Source of the DNA: Albibacterium sp963696875
GTDB lineage: Bacteria > Bacteroidota > Bacteroidia > Sphingobacteriales > Sphingobacteriaceae
DNA length: 64,000 nt
Reading direction: 5' to 3'
Assembly (NCBI GenBank): GCA_963696875.1
Contig: CAVOLQ010000007.1
Coordinates: 248,001-312,000 of the forward strand
Shown here one piece after another: positions 8,385-17,529 of the stretch (position 1 is the first letter of the stretch; each line of letters starts with the position of its first letter). The translations under genes were made by a program, and so were the position numbers. The notes under the pieces are model-generated. The model did not search any database, was not told where the DNA came from, and was given only the letters and a program-made list of their open reading frames with translations.

Positions 8385-8768
8385 TTATAAAACCTGTTCA
8401 TTATAAAGTTTGTTAAGCGTTTCTTCTAAATTCTTACACAATCCAGGATGCACTTTTGAGGTTTGTAAAATTGTGCTTCTAGTCGCGGTTAACCACCGAA
8501 AGCGTTCCGCGACCTCTAATTCTCCAATAGGTCCAGAATCTTTATTTCCTAGGGCAATTTCCTCAAATGCCACTAAATGAGCTTTGAATTCCTCTAAATC
8601 GGTATTCTCTGAAAGAGCCCTTATTTTGTTTTCATCAAGGGTATATAAGACTTTTAAAAACTTCTTCTTTTTACAAAAGAGAATAACACCCACGTTCAGA
8701 AATTCTTCACGTTCTACCCTCGGAACCAATCGGATTACTGCGTATTCAAATAGGTTATTTTCTTGCAT
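8385..8768 (-). CDS. DUF3037 family protein
   Basis: A 127-residue protein beginning MQENNLFEYAVIRLVPRVEREEFLNVGVILFC, the signature of DUF3037 (Y.v.r.vP...R.EF.NVGVil). The function is unknown. Its start overlaps the end of the HipA-like kinase gene by 14 bp, and the two families are often found as adjacent genes, so they probably work together. The C-terminal half (RFRWLTATRSTILQTSKVHPGL) has the SPR/TRS-type strand usual in the family. Confidence 0.88.
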   Translation of the reverse strand: MQENNLFEYAVIRLVPRVEREEFLNVGVILFCKKKKFLKVLYTLDENKIRALSENTDLEEFKAHLVAFEEIALGNKDSGPIGELEVAERFRWLTATRSTILQTSKVHPGLCKNLEETLNKLYNEQVL

Positions 8769-9540
8769 TCTCCGCCTCCTTCACAAATAATTCAGAATGC
8801 CTAATTCTTATGTTTAAAAACTTTGCATACGCTTCCCTAAATTTATCGGGCGTTTCAAAAGAGTCATCATTAAGAAGCCAATTGTCTGGAATTAAGGCAA
8901 CAATCGATTGTATACGTTCTTCCGAAAGGATAGCGCTAAATTCTTGATCTACTACCTCAAGTTGGGATGCATCGGCTAATAGTACATGGTTTCTGATCTG
9001 TACAAAAGGCCGTTTTGCCTGTTCTTCCCATTTATCCCAAGAGTGATGGAAATATAAAGATGCTCCATGATCTATGAGCCATAGTTCTTTATTCCAGATC
9101 AACATATTGGTATTCCGTGCAGTCCGGTCAACATTGGTTAAAAGACTATCCATCCAAACGATTTTAGAAGCAGTCATTTCATCCACTTTGTTTACGACAG
9201 GGTCAAAAGTAATGGAGCCAGAAAGATAATGCAGACCAAGGTTAAGACCAACGCTAAATTGCAATAAATCCTGTATTTCTTCATCAGGTTCAGTTCTCCC
9301 AAAATCATCACTTAAATTGGCGAAAACAATTTCAGGAACTTTAAATCCCAATGCTCGCGCGATTTCTCCGCCGATAAGTTCTGCAATAAGTGCTCGTTCT
9401 CCCTGTCCAGCGCCTCTGAATTTAAGAACGTAGAGAAATCCATCATCAGCTTCAATAATAGCCGGCATAGAACCGCCTTCACGCAAGGGCGTGACATAGC
9501 GAGTGACATTGACGGATCGAAGTATAGGATAATTATTCAT
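8755..9540 (-). CDS. HipA-like kinase-fold protein (HipA_2 type)
   Basis: A 261-residue protein. The N-terminal strands include YVLKFRGAGQG, where K40 is the likely ATP-anchoring lysine, and E54 lies in the following helix. The catalytic loop is DSLLTNVDRTARNTNML (D138, R139, N143/N145) and the metal-binding aspartate is D157 in LWLIDHG. This is the HipA-like kinase core without the N-terminal HipB-binding half of true HipA (about 440 residues), and no HipB-like gene is adjacent. The gene starts 9 bp after the efflux channel gene, so it may be read through from the efflux operon. Substrate unknown. Confidence 0.85.
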   Translation of the reverse strand: MNNYPILRSVNVTRYVTPLREGGSMPAIIEADDGFLYVLKFRGAGQGERALIAELIGGEIARALGFKVPEIVFANLSDDFGRTEPDEEIQDLLQFSVGLNLGLHYLSGSITFDPVVNKVDEMTASKIVWMDSLLTNVDRTARNTNMLIWNKELWLIDHGASLYFHHSWDKWEEQAKRPFVQIRNHVLLADASQLEVVDQEFSAILSEERIQSIVALIPDNWLLNDDSFETPDKFREAYAKFLNIRIRHSELFVKEAENARK

Positions 9541-9549
9541 AAACTCAAT

Positions 9550-10932
9550 TTATTTCCAACCTCCACCTAAAGAGCGGTAAAGGTCGATCACTGATCTAAA
9601 CTGTTGCAATTTGTCATTTACCTCCGCCAGCTCGGCTTGTAATAAACTTTGGCGAGCTGTAATTACTTCCGTATAGATTGCAAAACCATTTTCTAATAGT
9701 TCTTGAGAATAGGATACGGATTTCTCTAGGGCATCGATTTGTTTTTCTCTTACACTGGTTTTTGCAATTGAGGTATTGTATAATGACATTGCATTAGATA
9801 CTTCTTGACCAGCGGTTAACAAAGTAGACTGAAAATTGTAAAGCGCTTCTTGCTGTTGGGCTTTTGCTACTTCTAATCTAGTTTTATTCATTCGGTTATT
9901 GAAAATGGGCTGTAATAAAGCGCCGCCGATTCTTGCTACAGAAGATGCCGGATCAAAGAGACTGCCCAATGTGCTTGCGTTTTGTCCGGCAGAGCCTGTT
10001 ATTGAAATTGAAGGATAGAAAGCTGCACGGGCAACATTTGTAAGCTCAAAAAACTGCCTTAGGTTGAATTCGGCCTGTTGTACATCAGGTCTGTTGGCTA
10101 ATAATTGAGCAGGAACTCCAGTTCTTAAATCGGTTGTTATTTGTTGATTGTCTAGTGTACCACGTTGAATTGCAGAAGGTGAAGATCCAATTAATACGCT
10201 TAAGGCATTTTCAAACTCTTTGATAGACTGCTTTAAATCGGGAATGGTTACCTCGGCTGCATATTGCTGCGCTTCACTTTGTACTACAGCAGCCTCAGTT
10301 ACCCTGCCTGCTTCTTTTAAGGCTCGTATAGTGATGACGGTAGATTTCCAGTTTTCGACAGTTTGCTCAGTAATAAGAAGCTGTTTGTCTAAAGCTAGGA
10401 GTTGGTAATAATAGGTCGCAATAGTGCTTACCAAGCTAGTTTGCACTGCCTTGGCCCCAGCTTCTGTTTGTAGTAAATTAGCTAAATCAGCACGTTTAGC
10501 ACTTCCTAGTTTCCCCCAGATATCAATCTCCCAAGTGGAGTTAAAACCTAGTTGAAATTGAGTGGAGTTGCCTTGTTCCACATTGCCAAGAAGGTTCAAG
10601 CTAGGGAATAAAGCGGCCTTGCTTTGCAAATAAAAAGCGCGGGCAACCTGTACTCTTGAATAGGCTGAAAGCAAATCAAAGTTGTTTTTTATACCTGTTT
10701 CAATTAGATTTTGTAAAGAAGCATCAGTGAAAATTTCTTGCCAAGGAAGCGTTGCGATGGTATTAGTATCCGTGGTTATAACATCTCTATACAGGTCCTC
10801 GGTTGGGGTAACAGGCTTTACAAAAGGCTTTGTTATACGGCATGACGATGCAGTTAAGGCAATAACCGAAGCCAAAACTACAGCTTTTGAAATTCGAATA
10901 AACATACTTTCTTTCTTAAACATTATTCCCAT
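9550..10932 (-). CDS. RND efflux outer-membrane channel lipoprotein (TolC/OprM family)
   Basis: A 460-residue protein. The N-terminal signal ends in the lipobox-like ALTASSC, so the mature protein is probably lipid-anchored as in OprM/NodT proteins. Two TolC-type repeats are visible, with the characteristic PSLNLLGNVEQGNS and PSISITGSAGQNAS strands and long coiled-coil helices between (LAKANLL..., VAKAQQQEALYNFQ). It ends in LYRSLGGGWK, the usual C-terminus of this family. The start overlaps the pump gene by 17 bp (10916-10932); an ATG at 10923 is an alternative start. It completes the tripartite pump encoded by this operon. Confidence 0.95.
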   Translation of the reverse strand: MGIMFKKESMFIRISKAVVLASVIALTASSCRITKPFVKPVTPTEDLYRDVITTDTNTIATLPWQEIFTDASLQNLIETGIKNNFDLLSAYSRVQVARAFYLQSKAALFPSLNLLGNVEQGNSTQFQLGFNSTWEIDIWGKLGSAKRADLANLLQTEAGAKAVQTSLVSTIATYYYQLLALDKQLLITEQTVENWKSTVITIRALKEAGRVTEAAVVQSEAQQYAAEVTIPDLKQSIKEFENALSVLIGSSPSAIQRGTLDNQQITTDLRTGVPAQLLANRPDVQQAEFNLRQFFELTNVARAAFYPSISITGSAGQNASTLGSLFDPASSVARIGGALLQPIFNNRMNKTRLEVAKAQQQEALYNFQSTLLTAGQEVSNAMSLYNTSIAKTSVREKQIDALEKSVSYSQELLENGFAIYTEVITARQSLLQAELAEVNDKLQQFRSVIDLYRSLGGGWK

Positions 10933-13900
10933 TATTGCCGTTTCTATATTCTTCTATTTGCTTTGGTACGCCACTTATTCGCTCTTGTAATCCTTGGAAA
11001 ATGATAAATAGGATAGGTATAACAAATACTCCTAAGAGTGTACCGATAAGCATGCCTCCGATAGCACCTGTACCGATCGAACTGTTTCCGACCGCTCCCG
11101 CTCCGGTAGAAAACATTAATGGAGCAAGTCCAAAAATTAGCGCAAAAGAAGTCATCAAAATAGGTCTGAAACGCGCTTGAGCTCCTTCTAATGCAGCTTT
11201 TACAATAGGCATACCATGTCGCCTTCTTGCCAAAGAAAACTCAACGATAAGAATGGCATTCTTGGATAATAAGCCCACTAGCATGATCAATGTAATTTGC
11301 AGATAAATGCTATTTGCAATTCCGAAAATTGTAGCGAAAATATAGGTTCCTGCCAAACCAATGGGAAGTGAAAATAATACAGCAAATGGTACAAGGTAAC
11401 TTTCGTATTGTGCACTTAACAATAAGAAAACGAAGATTATCACTAAGGTAAAGATAAAAAACGTTTGGCTTCCGGCAGAGATTTCCTCTCTGGTCATCCC
11501 TGAGAATTCAAAGGCATAACCAACGGGCAAGCTTTGTGCGGCTACTTCGTTAATGGCATTAATGGCATCGCCAGAACTATAGCCGGGGTTTGGAGAGCCA
11601 TTGATTCCCATTGAGGTATAGAGATTAAAACGAGAAATAGATTGTGGGCCATATACTCTGGATAAAGTAATAAATCCAGTAATTGGAGCCATTACTCCAT
11701 CAGAATTTCGAACGTAGATATTATTAAGGCCTTCTGGGTTCGCTCTGTATTCAGGTTCTGCTTGGTACATTACCCGATACTGCTTTCCAAATTGATTAAA
11801 GTTAGAAGCATAAACACCTCCATAGTAGCCTTGCATTGTACTTAAAATGTCATTTACAGTTAAACCAGCTTCTTTGGTCTTCTCAACATTCACATCGATT
11901 TGATATTGAGGAAAGCTGACATCGAAGGAAGTAGACGCAAATTGAATTTCTGGTCGTTGGTTTAAAGCAGCAATAAAATCATTTCCTACTTTACTGAAAG
12001 TTGAAATGTCGCGACCCTCACGGTCTTGCAATTGAAATTCAAAACCACCTGAAACACCAAAGCCTTGAATAGAAGGGGGAGCAAAGAAAATAACTCTTGC
12101 TTCACGGATTCCTCTTGTTTTAGCAAATAACTGACCAATGATTGCGTCAATACTTTGATCTTTCCTTTTTCGTTCTGACCAAGGCTTGAGTTTAATAATC
12201 ACCATTCCGTAATTACTTCCCGTCCCACTGATCATCCCTCTACCAGTTACTTTTAGGATATTTTGAACCTCGGGAATGGAACGGGCCATCCTTTCTACTT
12301 CAAGCATGATTTCTTCTGTCCTTTCTACTGAAGCAGAGGCGGGAAGAGCTACATCTGCCATGATTGAGCCCGTATCTTCATTGGGTACAAAAGAGGTAGG
12401 ACTGGTAACCGATAGGTAATAGAATATTCCTGCAAAAGCAGCAATTGCTGTTATAGCGATCCATTTTTTATGAATTAAAAAGGAAACTGCGTTACGATAT
12501 TTTAATGTGGTTGCATGGAATGCAACGTTAAAAGCCATAAAGAACCGCTGAAGGAAGTTCTTCTTTTTATCTTCTTCTTTATGCGGTTTTAGAAATAAGG
12601 CACATAAAGCTGGGGAGAGGGTTAAGGCATTTACTGCCGAGAGAAGAATGGCGATTGCCAACGTCAATCCAAATTGCTTATAAAATACTCCTGCAGAACC
12701 TGAAATGAAACTCACGGGAACGAATACGGCAGCCATCACCAGCGTAATGGAAATAATGGCACCAGTGATTTCATTCATTGCATCTTTTGAGGCCTTAACT
12801 GAATCGGTATAGCCTTGTTCCAGTTTGGCATGCACGGCTTCGACCACCACAATAGCATCATCTACCACAATACCAATTGCGAGGAGCAGAGCAAATAAAG
12901 TCAACAGGTTGATCGTAAAACCAAATAAATTTAGAAAAAAGAAGGTACCGATAATTGCTACAGGAATGGCGATAGCCGGAATTAAGGTAGACCGAAAATC
13001 TTGTAGAAAGATAAAGACTACTAAAAATACTAAGATGAAAGCTTCAATCAAGGTGCTTACTACCTTAGAAATTGAAGCATCCAAAAACTCGTTAGCATTA
13101 ACGAGATTGGTATATTTGATCCCTTTAGGGAATGATTTTGAAGCCTCTTCTAAAATTTCTAAAGTCCCTTTAATGACGTCCTGAGCGTTAGAGCCGGCAG
13201 TCTGACTTACGGCGACACCAACAGAGGGATGGCCATTCGTGCTAGAATTACCGCCATATCCCTGTGCGCCGAGTTCAATACGAGCGACATCTTTTAATCT
13301 TAAAATTTGACCGTCACCTGTAGAGCGGATAATAACATTCTCAAATTCTCCGGCATTGGCTAGCCTCCCTTTGTATTTTATAACGTATTCAAACGATTGA
13401 TTTCCTTCCGCACCAAACTGACCTGGCGCCGCTTCTATATTTTGTTCCGCTAGGGCGGCACTTATATCCGATGGAATTAAGCCATAAGTTGCCATGATAT
13501 CTGGTTTTAACCAGATTCGCATGGCATAATCTCGTTGCCCAAAAGCACGCGATTCTCCTACACCAGAAACCCGTTTTATTTGGGGAATAATATTTATTTC
13601 TGCATAATTTTGAAGAAAAGTCTGATCGTAAGCAGGATCTTCGCTATAAAGAGAGAAAATAACCAAGTTACTACTTTGGGTCTTAAAAGTGGAAACTCCG
13701 GCACGTGTGACTTCTTGAGGCAGCATACTGGTAGCTCTTGCTACTCTGTTCTGTACGTTTACAGCAGCAATATCTGGATTGGTACCTGTTTTGAAAACTA
13801 TACTGATCCGTGCGCTACCATTATTTCCAGCGGAAGAGGTCATATAAGCCATATCCTCTACGCCGTTTATTTGTTCTTCTAAAGGTACAACCACACTACT

Positions 13901-14074
13901 CAGTACAGTTTCCGCATTGGCACCTTGATAGTTAGCAGATACAACTACAGTAGGAGGTGCAATATCGGGGTATTGGGAAACCGGTAAGGTAAATAAACCC
14001 AGCAAGCCCAACAAGACAATGAGGATGGAAATTACTGTGGCTAATACTGGTCTTTCTATAAAACGATTAAACAT
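10916..14074 (-). CDS. RND multidrug efflux pump, HAE1 (AcrB/MexB) family
   Basis: A 1052-residue inner-membrane protein of normal AcrB length. It starts MFNRFIERPVLATVISILIVLLGLLGLFTLPVSQYPDIAPP, the standard HAE1 N-terminus. The proton-relay aspartate pair is present in TM4 (LLAIGIVVDDAIVVVEAV). Porter-domain motifs such as GANAETVLSSVVVPLEEQINGVEDM and the second-half TM block LMVGLLSKNAILIVEFS and FALIFGLAPLMFSTGAGA are intact. It exports amphiphilic compounds driven by protons. Middle gene of the operon adaptor-pump-channel. Exact substrates cannot be read from the sequence. Confidence 0.97.
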   Translation of the reverse strand: MFNRFIERPVLATVISILIVLLGLLGLFTLPVSQYPDIAPPTVVVSANYQGANAETVLSSVVVPLEEQINGVEDMAYMTSSAGNNGSARISIVFKTGTNPDIAAVNVQNRVARATSMLPQEVTRAGVSTFKTQSSNLVIFSLYSEDPAYDQTFLQNYAEINIIPQIKRVSGVGESRAFGQRDYAMRIWLKPDIMATYGLIPSDISAALAEQNIEAAPGQFGAEGNQSFEYVIKYKGRLANAGEFENVIIRSTGDGQILRLKDVARIELGAQGYGGNSSTNGHPSVGVAVSQTAGSNAQDVIKGTLEILEEASKSFPKGIKYTNLVNANEFLDASISKVVSTLIEAFILVFLVVFIFLQDFRSTLIPAIAIPVAIIGTFFFLNLFGFTINLLTLFALLLAIGIVVDDAIVVVEAVHAKLEQGYTDSVKASKDAMNEITGAIISITLVMAAVFVPVSFISGSAGVFYKQFGLTLAIAILLSAVNALTLSPALCALFLKPHKEEDKKKNFLQRFFMAFNVAFHATTLKYRNAVSFLIHKKWIAITAIAAFAGIFYYLSVTSPTSFVPNEDTGSIMADVALPASASVERTEEIMLEVERMARSIPEVQNILKVTGRGMISGTGSNYGMVIIKLKPWSERKRKDQSIDAIIGQLFAKTRGIREARVIFFAPPSIQGFGVSGGFEFQLQDREGRDISTFSKVGNDFIAALNQRPEIQFASTSFDVSFPQYQIDVNVEKTKEAGLTVNDILSTMQGYYGGVYASNFNQFGKQYRVMYQAEPEYRANPEGLNNIYVRNSDGVMAPITGFITLSRVYGPQSISRFNLYTSMGINGSPNPGYSSGDAINAINEVAAQSLPVGYAFEFSGMTREEISAGSQTFFIFTLVIIFVFLLLSAQYESYLVPFAVLFSLPIGLAGTYIFATIFGIANSIYLQITLIMLVGLLSKNAILIVEFSLARRRHGMPIVKAALEGAQARFRPILMTSFALIFGLAPLMFSTGAGAVGNSSIGTGAIGGMLIGTLLGVFVIPILFIIFQGLQERISGVPKQIEEYRNGNNGNNV

Positions 14075-14112
14075 ATATTTAAATTATTAAATTTTTAAGA
14101 GAAAACTCTGAT

Positions 14113-15285
14113 TTAATCCTTTTTGTCGATCCCTTTATAAAGACTATCTGTATTTGTAACCTCCACCGGCTGAATAGTCAACCCATCCCGCAAAGTGGCC
14201 AAACCCTCCAATACAATTTTATCGCCTTTGGACAAGCCTTCGGTTACTACATAAAATTGGCCATCGTTATTATTCATCACAGCAATCGCTCTACTAGCGA
14301 CCGTATTATCTGCATTCAAAACATACACAAATTTTGTACCTTGTATTTCGTAAGTAACTTTTTGGGGTATGATAATGGCCGAATCAATGGTTAAGGGAAG
14401 AACGACTACTCCGCTGCTTCCACTTCTCACGATATTATCTGGATTGGGAAAAGTAGCTCTTACTCTGATCGAGCCTGTGGCTGTATTAATAGCTCCACTG
14501 GTTGCATCGATTTTTCCTTTTTGAGAAAACAAAGATCCATTTGCTAGCAGCAGTGAAACAGGCGGTAACGATGATAACTCCTTTTGCAAAGAGTTTCCTG
14601 AGTTTTTTGAAAATTCCAATAATTGTTTTTCATTTATGGAGAAGTAAGCATATATGTTGGCAATATTAGATACGGTGGTTAAGGGTAATGGTGTATTACT
14701 GTTAACCAAACTCCCTATTTTATAAGGAAGAGTACCTACCACACCATCAACAGGGCTGCTAATCAATGTATAACTTAAATTAGTGGCAGCATTTGCTAAT
14801 GAAGCTTTCGCTTGAGCGAGTTGTGCTTCTTTTGCTTGTAAATTAAACTCGGCCGATTCTAATTCATATTTAGAGATAATGTTCTTTTCAACAAGCGGAC
14901 GAACTTTATCTACGTCCATCTTAGCAGAGTTGACACTCGCTTGTGCAATTTCTATCGCAGCTTTCCCAGTTCTCACCTCTTGTTCATATTGTGGAGCATT
15001 GATTTTAAACAAACGTTGTCCTTGCTTTACCACAGCTCCTTCGTCTACATAGATAGCTTCTATAAATCCATCTACCTTAGGTCGTATTTCAATGTTTTGT
15101 TCCCCTTCAATGGTAGCAGGGTAGTTGCTTTTTAGAGTCGCGGTTTGTGTCGACAAGGTTATTACCTTATAATCTAAAATTTGCTCTCCGATTGCGTTTT
15201 GGCTTTTTTGTTCATTGTTGCAAGAAGTAAACAATAATAGGATTAAGGCCGTGAGGATGGGTAACAACTTTATCGTTCTAGTCAT
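14113..15285 (-). CDS. RND efflux periplasmic adaptor (AcrA/MexA family)
   Basis: About 390 residues from the ATG at 15285 (MTRTIKLLPIL...); a longer frame to 15327 would overlap a promoter element and lacks sense before the signal. The signal ends in LLLFTSCNNEQ, a lipobox. The domains run lipoyl (KVDGFIEAIYVDEGAVVKQGQRLFKI), coiled-coil hairpin (AAIEIAQASVNSAKMDVDKVRPLVEKNIISKYELE), second lipoyl half (TLISSPVDGVVG), beta-barrel and membrane-proximal domain. It links the pump and the channel and is first in the operon, 38 bp before the pump gene. Confidence 0.95.
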   Translation of the reverse strand: MTRTIKLLPILTALILLLFTSCNNEQKSQNAIGEQILDYKVITLSTQTATLKSNYPATIEGEQNIEIRPKVDGFIEAIYVDEGAVVKQGQRLFKINAPQYEQEVRTGKAAIEIAQASVNSAKMDVDKVRPLVEKNIISKYELESAEFNLQAKEAQLAQAKASLANAATNLSYTLISSPVDGVVGTLPYKIGSLVNSNTPLPLTTVSNIANIYAYFSINEKQLLEFSKNSGNSLQKELSSLPPVSLLLANGSLFSQKGKIDATSGAINTATGSIRVRATFPNPDNIVRSGSSGVVVLPLTIDSAIIIPQKVTYEIQGTKFVYVLNADNTVASRAIAVMNNNDGQFYVVTEGLSKGDKIVLEGLATLRDGLTIQPVEVTNTDSLYKGIDKKD

Positions 15286-15316
15286 GTTAAAGTTTTCTGG
15301 TAAAGTTAAAGAATTC

Positions 15317-15324
15317 CAAATATA
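15317..15324 (-). promoter_or_regulatory. -7 element of the RND efflux operon
   Basis: Minus-strand TATATTTG (15324-15317) matches TAnnTTTG and lies 31 bases before the chosen start of the adaptor gene. No good -33 TTG was found at the expected distance, so this is a partial match. Confidence 0.35.
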
Positions 15325-15483
15325 CATAAACGGTGCTTTGATAAGGATAAAATGACGGATTATCTAATGTAAAGAGTTAATTACTCGGATTCTCGCTTGG
15401 TCATTTACCCTTTAATAATTTTTTTTCAAAAAATGTTTAAGGCAAATCGCTCTTTTGAGAGATGTATTAGCTTTTTTTATATT

Positions 15484-15529
15484 AACTAAAGAAATAGTTT
15501 GCGAACTAAATATTTAGTTTGTATGTTTG
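15484..15529 (+). promoter_or_regulatory. Promoter with two tandem candidate BlaI operators
   Basis: Two 16-bp elements of the form AACTA-N6-TAGTT lie at 15484-15499 and 15504-15519, 20 bp centre to centre; the second is a perfect palindrome (AACTAAATATTTAGTT). A TTG at 15499-15501 and TATGTTTG at 15522-15529 form a -33/-7 pair with 20-base spacing, so the second operator sits exactly between them. The ATG of the BlaI-like gene follows 4 bases after the -7 box, which would make the transcript leaderless. Autorepression by the BlaI-like protein is inferred. Confidence 0.55.
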
Positions 15530-15533
15530 ATTT

Positions 15534-15923
15534 ATGAAAGAAGAATTAGAAATAAGAGAGTTAACGAAAGCCGAAGAAGAAATTATGCATAAGTTGTGGT
15601 TTTTGGAGAAAGCATTTATTAAGGACATTCTTGAAGAATTGCCTGTGCCGAAGCCCGCATACAATACCGTTTCTACAATTGTCAGAATTTTGGAAACAAA
15701 AGGTTTTGTGGGTCATGAAAGTTTTGGAAACAGCCACCGCTATTATCCCTTAATCGACAAAGACCGTTATAAGAATTTCGCTACAAAGAAATTGATTTCC
15801 TCGTACTTTGATAATTCAGCGCGAAATATGGTTTCCTTCTTTTTGGAAAAGGAGAAATTGGATATTAAGGAAGTGGATGAAATTCTAAAAATAATAGAAA
15901 AGGCAAAAGGAAAAATTAAATAA
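15534..15923 (+). CDS. BlaI/MecI/CopY-family transcriptional repressor
   Basis: A 129-residue protein. The winged-helix domain covers residues 8-75 (LTKAEEEIMHKLWFLEKAFIKDILEELPVPKPAYNTVSTIVRILETKGFVGHESFGNSHRYYPLI), with the classic AYNTVSTIVRILExKGFV recognition helix. The C-terminal dimerisation part (residues 85-129) includes MVSFFLEKEKLDIKEVDEILKIIEK. It is followed 10 bp later by an M56 sensor peptidase, the usual two-gene arrangement in which the peptidase triggers loss of repression. No beta-lactamase is adjacent. Two operators precede it. Confidence 0.95.
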   Translation: MKEELEIRELTKAEEEIMHKLWFLEKAFIKDILEELPVPKPAYNTVSTIVRILETKGFVGHESFGNSHRYYPLIDKDRYKNFATKKLISSYFDNSARNMVSFFLEKEKLDIKEVDEILKIIEKAKGKIK

Positions 15924-15933
15924 ACCGGTTATT

Positions 15934-17181
15934 ATGGATTATCTTATCTGGGCCAATATTTACTTGGCAGTATTTTATGGATTTTATTGGTTCTTTTTAA
16001 GAAAGGAAACCTTTTTTCAACTGAATAGGGGTTATCTGCTATGCAGTATTTTATTCTCTTTTATTCTGCCGTTATTAGAACTAAAAGCTTATTTTTTTTC
16101 ACCAGAGTCTATTCAGTTCTTTTACACCATGGGTTTTGAGGCTCAAGTAAACCAGGTGGTCATTCCTTCAGTGAGTGCTTGGGATAATTGGATGGGTTCT
16201 ATTTCAAGTGCCTCTTTAATTGTACTTATTTATGGTGTAGGTTGTGTTTTTGCATTAATAGGATTCTTTTATCGCTTGACTCTTATTAAAAGAAATTTAA
16301 ACACTTTCTATGCCGGACAAGCTTATTCTTTTTTTAACAAGGTCCATATTGATCAGGAGTTGATCGGCTATTCAACCATTGTTGAGCATGAGAATATTCA
16401 TGTGAACCAATTCCATAGCTTTGATATTGTCCTAATAGAATTGGTAAAAATAGTCAACTGGTTCAATCCGGTTGTTTATTTGCTTCATCGTTCAGTGAAG
16501 TTAAATCATGAATATATTGCAGATTCAATCGTCACCCAAAGCGATAATGACCGTACTGGTTATGCCCAAACATTATTGAGTCAGGCTTTTGGCACCCCAA
16601 TTCACGCACTTACAAATAATTTTTTCAATCAATCCATTATAAAAAAACGCATCGCTATGTTATTTAAAAACAAATCTAAAAAGTTAGTATTAAGCAGATT
16701 CTTTTTACTAATTCCGGTTCTGATCGTTATGTTGGCCTTTCATGCTAAAGAGCCTAGTCTGTCGAAAAATCCAGCGATAGACTTTACTAATAGTGCACCT
16801 TTCGATCAGAGGACTGCCCCTCTTGATGTTCATCAGCCGGATTCTAACACTGTCTTTGTCGCTGTAGAGGTTCCTCCAGTTCCGCCTGGAGGAATGGCCG
16901 AATTTTTAAAGTATGTTGGGACTAATTACGTCTATCCAAAGGAGGCTGAAGATGCGAACGTCAATGGTCGAATGATTATGACTTTTGTTGTAGAAAAGGA
17001 CGGCAGTTTGTCTGACATTAAGTCTGTGCGTGACTTAGGGTTTGGTACAGGGGAGGAAGCTATTCGCGTTTTAAAGAATAGCCCGAAATGGAAGCCAGGC
17101 ATGCAGAATGGGCATGTTGTTCGTGTTGAATACACCTTACCAATTGTTTTTAATTTGAGCAGCGGCGACCCACAGGAATAA
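15934..17181 (+). CDS. M56-family (BlaR1-like) membrane metallopeptidase with TonB C-terminal domain
   Basis: A 415-residue protein. Membrane segments lie at about 5-22, 35-52, 93-113 and 262-280. The zinc motif HENIH is at 152-156, followed by the second helix HEYIADSIV near 190. After the last membrane segment a linker leads to a TonB C-terminal-like domain (about 325-411: VNGRMIMTFVVEKDGSLSDIKSVRDLG...KWKPGMQNGHVVRVEYTLPIVF). This fusion is common in Bacteroidota. It would sense a periplasmic or envelope signal and act on the BlaI-like repressor. There is no penicillin-binding sensor domain, so the signal is probably not a beta-lactam. Confidence 0.93.
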   Translation: MDYLIWANIYLAVFYGFYWFFLRKETFFQLNRGYLLCSILFSFILPLLELKAYFFSPESIQFFYTMGFEAQVNQVVIPSVSAWDNWMGSISSASLIVLIYGVGCVFALIGFFYRLTLIKRNLNTFYAGQAYSFFNKVHIDQELIGYSTIVEHENIHVNQFHSFDIVLIELVKIVNWFNPVVYLLHRSVKLNHEYIADSIVTQSDNDRTGYAQTLLSQAFGTPIHALTNNFFNQSIIKKRIAMLFKNKSKKLVLSRFFLLIPVLIVMLAFHAKEPSLSKNPAIDFTNSAPFDQRTAPLDVHQPDSNTVFVAVEVPPVPPGGMAEFLKYVGTNYVYPKEAEDANVNGRMIMTFVVEKDGSLSDIKSVRDLGFGTGEEAIRVLKNSPKWKPGMQNGHVVRVEYTLPIVFNLSSGDPQE

Positions 17182-17401
17182 AACAATCCCTCCTCATTAA
17201 ATTGAATTACATCCTCATCAGGCCTCACCGCTCGATGAGGAATTTCAAATCTATACCTAATACTACTTCCGCTTCTATGGTAGGAAGATTATTTAACGTA
17301 TTTGACCCAAGTTTTGTATTGTTTGTATTTTTTATTATTCTGACAATCAATATATTGTAAATATTATTCTATAATAGACTACTACTTAGGTAGACATTAT
17401 A

Positions 17402-17529
17402 TATATTTGCATTAATGAAAGTTATTAAAAATATATTGATATGCATGCCTCCATTTCTAAGATGAAATAGGCTCTTTTTATGCAAGATATAAATTAGCAG
17501 CCTCTTTCAAAAACGAAGAGGCTTTTTTT
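17402..17529 (+). promoter_or_regulatory. Promoter and hairpin leader of the sulfur assimilation operon
   Basis: TATATTTG (17402-17409) is a full -7 match, placing the start of transcription near 17415 and leaving a leader of about 140 bases. The leader holds two hairpins with U-tails: GCCT-cc-ATTTC/GAAAT-AGGC (17447-17472) followed by TCTTTTT, and AGCCTCTT/AAGAGGCT (17499-17523) followed by seven T. Both would act as intrinsic terminators ahead of the first gene. Two short reading frames (17415-17465, 17441-17470) overlap hairpin 1 and could be leader peptides. It does not match the SAM-I core. The rest of 17182-17401 shows nothing beyond a weak TCCTCATC/GATGAGGA repeat at 17212-17241. Confidence 0.45.
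17499..17529 (+). terminator. U-tailed hairpin (attenuator candidate) before sulfite reductase
   Basis: AGCCTCTT (17499-17506) pairs with AAGAGGCT (17516-17523), loop of 9 bases, followed by an unbroken run of T to 17529. It lies 25 bases before the start codon of the first operon gene and after the likely promoter, so it would control read-through rather than end an upstream gene. Confidence 0.6.

Noticed and set aside
17212..17241. TCCTCATC/GATGAGGA inverted repeat after the BlaR1-like gene
   Set aside because: 8-bp stem with a 14-base loop and no T-run; too weak to call a terminator.
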